From an uncultured Lachnospiraceae bacterium (GTDB lineage Bacteria > Bacillota > Clostridia > Lachnospirales > Lachnospiraceae): a stretch of DNA of 12,688 bases. The notes below the pieces were generated by a model, which was not told the DNA's origin, made no database searches, and saw only the letters and a program-made list of their open reading frames with translations. Shown piece by piece: positions 7,102 to 12,688 of the stretch; positions within the stretch are counted from its first letter, which is position 1; every line of letters begins with the position of its first letter. The DNA lies in contig CAMQOJ010000068.1 of NCBI GenBank assembly GCA_947003375.1, forward strand, positions 1 to 12,688, written 5' to 3'. Made by a program: the position numbers and the translations under genes.

Positions 7102-9111
7102 TCATGCTCCGGAACAATCTTCTTCCACTCCAGTCCCGCCCCCATGCCGCTGGCTCTCATACAGCTCCCAGAACCTCCCCCGGCGCTCCAGCAGCCCCTG
7201 AAAGTCACCCTCCTCCACGATCCTGCCGCCCTCCATCACCAGGATGCGGTGGGCGTTCCGGATGGTGGAGAGCGTGTGGGCCACGGTGACGGTGGTCAGG
7301 GAATGGGCGAGGCGGTCCAGGCACTGCTGCACTTCCCGCTCCGCCGCGGAGTCCAGGGCGGCGGTGGCCTCGTCTAGAAGGAGGATGGGCGCGCCCTTCA
7401 GGATGGCCCGGGCGATGGCGATGCGCTGTCTCTGGCCCCCGGAGAGCTGTCCTCCCTGCTCGCCCGCCTGGGACTCATAGCCCCTGGGAAGGCTTACGAT
7501 GAAGTCGTGGATATCCGCCATCTTCGCCGCCTCCTCTATCTGGGCCTGGCTGGCGTCCGGCTTTCCCAGCGCGATGTTCTCCCGGAGGGTGCCGTCGAAG
7601 AGGGTGCACTCCTGGGGCACATAGGCGAAGAGCTCCCGGATCGCCGCCAGGGAGAGCCCGGTGCCTTTTTGGCCGAAATAGAGGATTTCCCCCTCCGTGG
7701 GCCCGTAGAATCCCTCCATCAGTTTGATTACCGTGGACTTCCCGCCGCCGGAGCCGCCTACGATGGCCAAATGCTCTCCCCGGCGCAGGACCAGATTCAG
7801 GCCTTCTATCACCCTTGTACCGCGCTCTTTTGGCCCATGCCCAGGCGCATCGGCTTCTCCGGTCTTGGCCTCGGGCATTCCTGCCGTTGCAGGCCCTGTC
7901 GCAGGCCCGCTGCACTCCCTGGCTTCAGCATCAGCCATCCCTGCCCCACGCCCCTTCGGCCCAGGCCCATCGGCTTCCCTGGCCCCGACCTCGGGCATTC
8001 CTGCCGTTGCAGGCCCTGTCGCAGGCCCACTGCACTCCCTGGACTCAGCCTCAGCCATCCCGCCGTCATAGGAGAATCCCACATTCCGGAACTCCACCGC
8101 GATATCCCCCTCCATGCGCAGCTCCCTGCCGCCCTTCTCCAGGTCCTCCAGGGGCTGGTCCAACAGATGGAAGACCCGCTCCATGGCCACCAGGCGCGAC
8201 TGGGACAGCAGCAGGAAACTGCTCAGCCGGAAGACGGAATCCCCCATCATGCTCATCAGCGTGGCATGGAACACCGCTTTCCCCAGAGTCATCTCGCTGC
8301 CCGCCAGCAGGATCCCCACGATGAAGCCCACCGCCTGGGCAGACTGGGCGAAGAAGTCCACGGTGCCGTAGGTGATGCCCATAACGGTCTGGCTCTTCAT
8401 GCGCTTCTCCCGAATCACGCCGCAGACCCTTCTGTATCGGGCGGCCAGAACCCCCTGCAGGGCGAACACCCGTATCACGGGTATGGAGCGCAGGGCCTCT
8501 ATCAGGAAGGAGGCGGAACCGGCTATCTCCGCTTTGGCCCTCCTCTCCAGCCGCTTTGCCAGCGGATTCAGGTACAGGGACAGCGCCATGTTGATGCCGC
8601 TGTATGCCACCCCCGCCACCGCGATATGCCAGTCCCCAGCCAGCAGCATCCCAAGGGTGATCGGAAAGACCACCACGAACCGGATCAGGTGCACCACCAG
8701 AAAGGTATTGAACACTGCCATGGCCCCCTCCGCATCGCTGGTAAGGCGGGTGATGTAATCGCCGATCCTGTACCGGGCCAGTGCCCCGCTTGGCATATGG
8801 AGGATATGGCGGAAGAGGAGCTTGCGCAGCCGCACCGTGCCCTGGGCGGCGGAGGCGGCCTGCAGATATTTGCCGTATACCACCGGCGGCACCAGCAGCA
8901 GGAACATGGCCAGCATGCACAGCAGGGTCAGTATGATATTGCCCTGGCTGGCCCCTGTGACGATATCGATGAGTTCCTGATTGATGTAAGGCATGGAGAA
9001 CAGGATTGCCAGCTCAAAGGCGCCCAGGGCCAGGCCACACAGATATCGCTTCCGGGCCGGGCCCAGATAGGAGAAGCTTCTGATATATAATCCGAACATC
9101 GATTTCTTCAT
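7102..9111 (-). CDS. ABC exporter half-transporter (membrane + ATPase) with repeat insertion in the ATPase domain
   Basis: A 669-residue fused permease-ATPase of the exporter (ABCB/MsbA-like) class. The membrane domain spans about 1-320 and the ATPase about 335-650. Motifs: A-loop Tyr348 in FSYDGG, Walker A GGSGGGKST (452-460), Q-loop Gln500, signature LSGGQ (556-560), Walker B with Asp580-Glu581, and switch His612, so ATP hydrolysis should be intact. Most family members have about 580-600 residues. The excess is an insertion at 352-431 of two 40-residue repeats rich in Gly, Ala, Pro and Glu, between the A-loop and the strand before Walker A. The start at 9111 (MKKSMFGLY) has AAAGGATGG upstream; the longer start at 9135 has no ribosome site. 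There is no C39 peptidase domain. It follows another half-transporter by 91 bp and probably pairs with it. Substrate unknown. Confidence 0.9.
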   Translation of the reverse strand: MKKSMFGLYIRSFSYLGPARKRYLCGLALGAFELAILFSMPYINQELIDIVTGASQGNIILTLLCMLAMFLLLVPPVVYGKYLQAASAAQGTVRLRKLLFRHILHMPSGALARYRIGDYITRLTSDAEGAMAVFNTFLVVHLIRFVVVFPITLGMLLAGDWHIAVAGVAYSGINMALSLYLNPLAKRLERRAKAEIAGSASFLIEALRSIPVIRVFALQGVLAARYRRVCGVIREKRMKSQTVMGITYGTVDFFAQSAQAVGFIVGILLAGSEMTLGKAVFHATLMSMMGDSVFRLSSFLLLSQSRLVAMERVFHLLDQPLEDLEKGGRELRMEGDIAVEFRNVGFSYDGGMAEAESRECSGPATGPATAGMPEVGAREADGPGPKGRGAGMADAEARECSGPATGPATAGMPEAKTGEADAPGHGPKERGTRVIEGLNLVLRRGEHLAIVGGSGGGKSTVIKLMEGFYGPTEGEILYFGQKGTGLSLAAIRELFAYVPQECTLFDGTLRENIALGKPDASQAQIEEAAKMADIHDFIVSLPRGYESQAGEQGGQLSGGQRQRIAIARAILKGAPILLLDEATAALDSAAEREVQQCLDRLAHSLTTVTVAHTLSTIRNAHRILVMEGGRIVEEGDFQGLLERRGRFWELYESQRHGGGTGVEEDCSGA
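7819..8058 (-). repeat. Two tandem 120-bp repeats inside the ABC exporter gene
   Basis: Units are 7939-8058 and 7819-7938, with a period of exactly 120 bp (40 codons). The core 7869-7922 matches 7989-8042 at 53 of 54 positions, including third codon positions, pointing to a recent duplication; the flanks are more diverged. Each unit encodes MA(E/D)AE(S/A)RECSGPATGPATAG followed by MPE and a variable Gly/Pro/Lys tail. The period preserves the reading frame. Confidence 0.95.
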
Positions 9112-9161
9112 AAAAATCCATCCTTTTTCACGCATCCATGGTGCAGGGCAGGGCCAGCCGG

Positions 9162-9190
9162 GGCTTCCCGAAGGGCAGGGGAAAGAAGCC
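9162..9190 (-). other. Hairpin between the two ABC exporter genes
   Basis: GGCTTC (9162-9167) and GAAGCC (9185-9190) are perfect inverted arms around 17 nt, in the 91-bp gap between the two genes, with G- and C-rich flanks that could extend the stem. No T-tract follows on the minus strand, so it is more likely an mRNA stability or spacing element than a terminator. Confidence 0.3.
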
Positions 9191-9202
9191 GCCCCCGGAA
9201 GC

Positions 9203-10963
9203 CTACACGCTTTGCAGCCTGCACATCTCGTAGTACAATCCTTTTTTCTCCAACAGTTCCTTCGGCGTCCCTTCCTCCGCCACCCGGCCCCGGTCCATGC
9301 AGTAGATATAATCCGCGTTCTGCACGGTGCTCAGCCTGTGGGCTATGATCACGGCAGTCCGGCCCGCGAGCAGCTTATCCAGCGCGTCCTGCACCTCCCG
9401 CTCCGTCTGGAAGTCCAGAGCGGAGGTGGCCTCGTCCAGGAGCACAAGGTCCGCTTTCTTCACCATGGCCCGGGCGATGCACAGCCTCTGCTTCTGGCCC
9501 CCGGACAGGGAATTGCCTCCCTCGCCTATGGCATGGTCCATGCCCTCCGGGAAACTGCTGACGAAGTCCCACAGGGCCACCTCCTTCAGGGCGTCTTCGC
9601 AGTCCTGTTTGGTGGCGGCAGGGTTGCCGTAGGCGACATTCTCATAGATGCTTCCGTCGAACAGCACCGCATCCTGGGTCACGATGGCCATATGCTCCCT
9701 GAGGGCTCCCGCCTCCCAGTCGGCGGCTTCCACCCCGAACAGCGCAAGGTTCCCTTTTCCGGGCAGGTAGAACCGGCAGATCAGCTTGATTAAGGTGGAT
9801 TTCCCGCAGCCGCTGGCTCCCACAATCGCCACCTTCCTGCCCCTTGGAATCCTGAGACTCAAGTCCGCCAGTGCAGGCCCTGCCCCGCTGCCGCCGTGGA
9901 CAGCATTCCCTCCTTCAGCCGCAGCGCCACCCGTGCCATAGGAAAAGTACAGGTTCCCGGCCTCACAGGGAACCTCATTCTGCCCTTTCCGCGCCACCCC
10001 CTGCCATTCATCGGGGATATCGACAGCCTCGTAATACCGCAGCGCGCAGGCCATGGCCTTCCTGGCGCAGAGCAGCATGTAATCCGAGTGTTCAAGAGCC
10101 ACGGTGATATAGCTGCTCAATGTCACGAAAGAGATGAATGCCCCCGCGCCAAGCTTCCCCCCGGACACCAGGTAGGAGCCCACCAGGAACAGGCACATGG
10201 TCTGCATCACGGTGGCCACATATTTGACGCCTGTCATCTTCATGGCCAGCTTCTCGGATTTCACCTTCTGGCCGTAAGCCCTGTCGATGGCCCTGTCGAA
10301 GCGCTGCCCCAGCACCTCCTCCCCCGCGAAGGCTTTCACGGTGAGGGCCCCGGCTATCATGTCGGACGCAAGCCCCATGGCTGCGCCGGTGTCGTCCATG
10401 GAGCTCTTGGACTGGGCCTGGACGGGTCTGCTGATGGCGCTGACCATCCACAGGGAGAGAGGCAGGATCACCAGGTAGGCCACGGACATCTGCCAGGACA
10501 GGAAGATGCAGGCCACCAGGCCGAACAGCGCGGAAAATATCCGTCTGGAGAAATCGCTGAGATGGCTGGCGGAGAAGATGCTGAGAAAGTCGATGTCATC
10601 GTTAAGCCGCACTGCTATGTCCCCGGTGCGGAACCGGCTCTCCAGCACCGCCACGTCTCCTCTCATAATCTTCTCAAAGGCTTTTGTCCTGACCTCCAGG
10701 AACATGTCCTCGGTGACGCGGCCGATGATATGGTAGTGCAGGGCCGTGCGGACGCAGTCCGCCAGGATGAATACAGCCATCAGCACCGCCGCGGCGAGCA
10801 TCTCCTCCACCATGCCGGCGATGCCGTAGTCCACCGCCCGCCCCCAGTAGGTGGCCGACAGCATCTTCAGGATGCCTGAGAGCAGCGATATGCCTACGAT
10901 GAAGACGATGCCCGGGAGGTGTTTTCTGTTGTCCATGTAGAACCGTAGAAGCGTGTTTTCCAT
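9203..10963 (-). CDS. ABC exporter half-transporter (membrane + ATPase), partner of the downstream one
   Basis: A 586-residue fused membrane-ATPase exporter subunit of normal family length. The membrane domain covers about 15-310. ATPase motifs: A-loop Tyr342 in LYFSYG, Walker A GASGCGKST (382-390), Q-loop Gln430, signature LSGGQ (486-490), Walker B Asp510-Glu511, and His542. All are intact, so neither nucleotide site of a heterodimer would be obviously degenerate. After the A-loop comes a Gly/Ala-rich extension (about 343-363) at the same point where the partner carries its 80-residue repeat insertion. The start at 10963 is chosen because AGGAG lies 11 nt upstream; in-frame ATGs at 10987 and 11026 have weaker sites. 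It lies 104 bp after a glycosyltransferase gene in the same direction, suggesting export of a glycosylated product, a peptide or a lipid-linked sugar. Drug efflux is an alternative. Confidence 0.9.
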   Translation of the reverse strand: MENTLLRFYMDNRKHLPGIVFIVGISLLSGILKMLSATYWGRAVDYGIAGMVEEMLAAAVLMAVFILADCVRTALHYHIIGRVTEDMFLEVRTKAFEKIMRGDVAVLESRFRTGDIAVRLNDDIDFLSIFSASHLSDFSRRIFSALFGLVACIFLSWQMSVAYLVILPLSLWMVSAISRPVQAQSKSSMDDTGAAMGLASDMIAGALTVKAFAGEEVLGQRFDRAIDRAYGQKVKSEKLAMKMTGVKYVATVMQTMCLFLVGSYLVSGGKLGAGAFISFVTLSSYITVALEHSDYMLLCARKAMACALRYYEAVDIPDEWQGVARKGQNEVPCEAGNLYFSYGTGGAAAEGGNAVHGGSGAGPALADLSLRIPRGRKVAIVGASGCGKSTLIKLICRFYLPGKGNLALFGVEAADWEAGALREHMAIVTQDAVLFDGSIYENVAYGNPAATKQDCEDALKEVALWDFVSSFPEGMDHAIGEGGNSLSGGQKQRLCIARAMVKKADLVLLDEATSALDFQTEREVQDALDKLLAGRTAVIIAHRLSTVQNADYIYCMDRGRVAEEGTPKELLEKKGLYYEMCRLQSV

Positions 10964-11067
10964 ATTCGTTGAATCTCCTGTTTTCATCCAAGACGCCCCG
11001 CGCGGCATGCTCCGGGACGATTGCATCCTTAAGCCCCGCCCAAGCTTCCAGGCAGGGCATATCCCCG

Positions 11068-12087
11068 TCAGGTTTTGGATCCCAGCTCCCCTTTTCCCAT
11101 GCGCCAGTATTCCTTCACGGTGGCGAAATAGCTGGGCAGCTCCCCGGCCATGGGATCCTCCATCCAGCCCTCCAGGGTCTGCGCAAGCTCTGGCTCCGGA
11201 AGCCCGGTGGAGATGAAATACGCCGCCATGGCCCGGTATTTCTCCAGAAGCCAGGGCAGATGCGGGTCCGCGGGACTGATCTCCAGCATGGTGCGGCGGT
11301 ACAGATCCAGGCAGTTGACGCAGTAATACAGGCAGTTCATCTGCGCGAAGAACACATATCCCTGAGAATGGCAGTAGCGGATTCTGTCCAGGTTGGCATC
11401 CAGGGCGTCATATCTGGCATGGGAAAAGCTCCCCTTTGTGATGCTCTCCGGGTTGGTATAGTAACGGTATAAGGGCAGGTCCGTCGTCACCACCGCCTCC
11501 GCCCTGTCCATGATGCGGTGCATGACGGCTTCGTCTTCATGAATCCTGCCCACAGGGAACCGGATGCCCTGAAGCATTTCCCGCCTGTACAGCTTGCCCG
11601 CCAGCATGACCCGCAGGGAAGAGTCGGCGCTTAGGAATGCCACCATGACCTGCTCCCTGTCAGGATAGACCCGCTCGTCCGGATTGTTTATGTCCATGGG
11701 AGGCATGGCGTCCTCGCCGGTGTGCCCCATCTTGCACTGTACGATGTCCGCCCCATGCCGCACCGCCAGCCCATAAAGGGTCTCGATTGTCCGGGGATGT
11801 AAGAAGTCGTCGGAATCCAGAAAGAAAAGATATTCGCCCCTGGCCTGCTCCAGGAGCCTCTGCCTGGCGTGGGACACGCCCAGGTGCTGCGCCACAGTCA
11901 GGCTCACCGGTATGGCGCTCTGCTCCCCGTAGCGCCGTCCGATCTGTGCGCTCCCGTCCGTGGAGCCGTCGTCCACCATGCAGATCTCCAGATTGGGATA
12001 GGTCTGGGCCAGGACGGAATCCAGGCATCTGGCCAGGTATCTCTCCACCTGGTACACGGGAATCAAAACGGATATCAATGGTCTCAT
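11068..12087 (-). CDS. Family 2 (GT-A fold) glycosyltransferase
   Basis: A 339-residue inverting glycosyltransferase that would transfer a sugar from a nucleotide donor. Residues 4-115 form the GT-A domain: ISVLIPVYQVERYLARCLDS start, nucleotide-binding VDDGSTDGS (38-46), and the metal-binding DxD-type motif FLDSDD (89-94). HEDE (183-186) fits the catalytic acidic motif of GT2 enzymes. The C-terminal third contains no clear membrane segment, so it is likely a soluble or membrane-associated cytoplasmic enzyme. This type is common in capsule, teichoic acid and exopolysaccharide loci. GAGGGGG precedes the ATG. It is the first gene after a strong promoter, with two ABC exporters downstream, suggesting glycosylation followed by export. 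Donor and acceptor cannot be read from the sequence. Confidence 0.88.
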   Translation of the reverse strand: MRPLISVLIPVYQVERYLARCLDSVLAQTYPNLEICMVDDGSTDGSAQIGRRYGEQSAIPVSLTVAQHLGVSHARQRLLEQARGEYLFFLDSDDFLHPRTIETLYGLAVRHGADIVQCKMGHTGEDAMPPMDINNPDERVYPDREQVMVAFLSADSSLRVMLAGKLYRREMLQGIRFPVGRIHEDEAVMHRIMDRAEAVVTTDLPLYRYYTNPESITKGSFSHARYDALDANLDRIRYCHSQGYVFFAQMNCLYYCVNCLDLYRRTMLEISPADPHLPWLLEKYRAMAAYFISTGLPEPELAQTLEGWMEDPMAGELPSYFATVKEYWRMGKGELGSKT

Positions 12088-12107
12088 AAGCCGCCCCCTC
12101 GCTTTAC

Positions 12108-12127
12108 AGGCGCTTTTTGCCGCGCCT
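12108..12127. terminator. Hairpin at the 5' end of the glycosyltransferase message; terminator-shaped on the plus strand
   Basis: AGGCGC (12108-12113) and GCGCCT (12122-12127) form a 6-bp stem with an 8-nt loop, and on the plus strand TTTTTT follows directly (12127-12132), the form of an intrinsic terminator. No plus-strand gene is nearby to need one. For the minus-strand message the stem begins almost at the predicted first nucleotide (about 12128), so it could act as a 5' stabilising hairpin. Both roles are inferred. Confidence 0.5.
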
Positions 12128-12134
12128 TTTTTGC

Positions 12135-12162
12135 AGTATAGCAGACCTGTGACGGATTACAA
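12135..12162 (-). promoter_or_regulatory. Extended -10 promoter for the glycosyltransferase-exporter operon
   Basis: On the minus strand TTGTAA (12157-12162) is followed by 16 nt and TATACT (12135-12140), with TGC just before the -10 box giving an extended -10. The predicted start is near 12128, about 40 nt before the glycosyltransferase ATG. No other convincing promoter was seen between the following genes, so the glycosyltransferase and both exporters are probably one transcript. Confidence 0.6.
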
Positions 12163-12180
12163 CCCGTTTTGCATGAACGG

Positions 12181-12208
12181 TCAAAAATAAGCCGGTTTTG
12201 GCAGCCGG
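12181..12208 (-). terminator. Weak terminator candidate after the sensor kinase gene
   Basis: Just past the kinase stop, CCGG at 12205-12208 can pair with CCGG at 12192-12195 around a 9-nt loop, followed on the minus strand by TTATTTTTGA. A 4-bp stem is short, so termination would be partial. It separates the kinase gene from the promoter at 12135-12162. Confidence 0.3.
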
Positions 12209-12209
12209 A

Positions 12210-12688
12210 TCATTTCAGCAATATCACCGTATGAAACAGCCTCTCCTCCTCATCGTAATACTGCCGTATGGTGCCCCCGTATTTTTCCACTGTGTCCCTG
12301 ATGCTCTTCATGCCTGTCCCATGCCCGGCCCCGGGGGCCTTTCGGGTCAGGAAGCCGCCTCTGCCATCGCTCCTGGGCGCTTCCCCGCAGGAGTTCACCA
12401 GTGTCAGCACCAGCAGATTTCCGGGCCTTGCGTCCACCATGAGCTCCAGATAGGCGTCCCGGACGCCCTCCGCGGCCTCCACAGCATTCTCCAGCAGGTT
12501 GCCGAAGAGGGCAGTCATGTCGCCGGGCTCCAGGAAGTCCACGGACTTGTCCCGCACGTCCGCCTGGAAACCGATTCCCTTTTCCTGGCAGATCTCCCCG
12601 TACCGGCGCAGGATCACGTCCAGGATCCGGTTGCCGCAGATCCGCACCTTGTTCTGCAGGGCCGGGGAGGCCTCCAGCTCCCGCACGT
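12210..12688 (-). CDS. GHKL-type sensor histidine kinase, C-terminal part only (runs off the right edge)
   Basis: The last 158 or so residues of a kinase whose start lies beyond the window; the frame remains open to the edge, so the Met at 12686 is probably internal. The part seen is a GHKL ATP-binding domain like that of AgrC/VirS/CitA kinases: a helix with GNRILDVILRRYGEICQEKG, the N-box LFGNLLENAVEAAEG, and the glycine-rich ATP-lid motif GHGTGMKSIRDTVEKYGG. The sensor domain and phospho-accepting His are not included. Such kinases often sense peptides and are encoded beside a LytTR regulator and exporters. The exporters here are downstream in the same direction but behind their own promoter. 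No response regulator or autoinducer gene is visible in the window. Confidence 0.85.
   Translation of the reverse strand, partial: VRELEASPALQNKVRICGNRILDVILRRYGEICQEKGIGFQADVRDKSVDFLEPGDMTALFGNLLENAVEAAEGVRDAYLELMVDARPGNLLVLTLVNSCGEAPRSDGRGGFLTRKAPGAGHGTGMKSIRDTVEKYGGTIRQYYDEEERLFHTVILLK

Overview
This window looks like the chromosome of an anaerobic gut Firmicute, most likely Lachnospiraceae. That is inferred from three things: GC-rich genes separated by AT-rich control regions, LplB/YtcP-type sugar permeases with a long lipoprotein binding protein, and a GHKL (AgrC-like) kinase. No rRNA, tRNA or CRISPR array is visible. All genes are on the minus strand except one AraC-family regulator.

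Region 1 (1-226), left edge. A 39-bp tandem repeat (three full copies plus part of a fourth) has every unit built from perfect 11-bp inverted arms. A strong sigma-70-like promoter (TTGCGA, 17-nt spacer, TATAAT) points left into it. The array is open in one frame as a 13-residue repeating peptide whose ATG lies at the predicted transcription start. What this drives lies outside the window.

Region 2 (227-7063), a sialoside-use locus. Reading leftward from about 5.86 kb: a lipoprotein solute-binding protein, two permeases with a 7-nt overlap, a GH33-type sialidase without a signal peptide, and N-acetylneuraminate lyase (nanA). The likely scheme is import of a sialylated glycan, release of sialic acid in the cytoplasm, and cleavage to ManNAc plus pyruvate. 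The transporter ATPase and the next steps (NanK, NanE, NagA, NagB) are not in the window. A divergent AraC/cupin regulator starts at 6212. The 353-bp region between it and the binding protein carries a perfect 12-bp inverted repeat, one arm in front of each gene, which is a good operator candidate.

Region 3 (7102-12688), an export/glycosylation locus. Reading leftward: the 3' end of a GHKL sensor kinase gene, then a good extended -10 promoter, a family 2 glycosyltransferase, and two full-length ABC exporter half-transporters that probably form a heterodimer. The second exporter has an insertion of about 80 residues, made of two near-identical 40-residue repeats, inside its nucleotide-binding domain. 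Its partner has a shorter Gly/Ala-rich insertion at the same place. The exported substrate cannot be told from the sequence.
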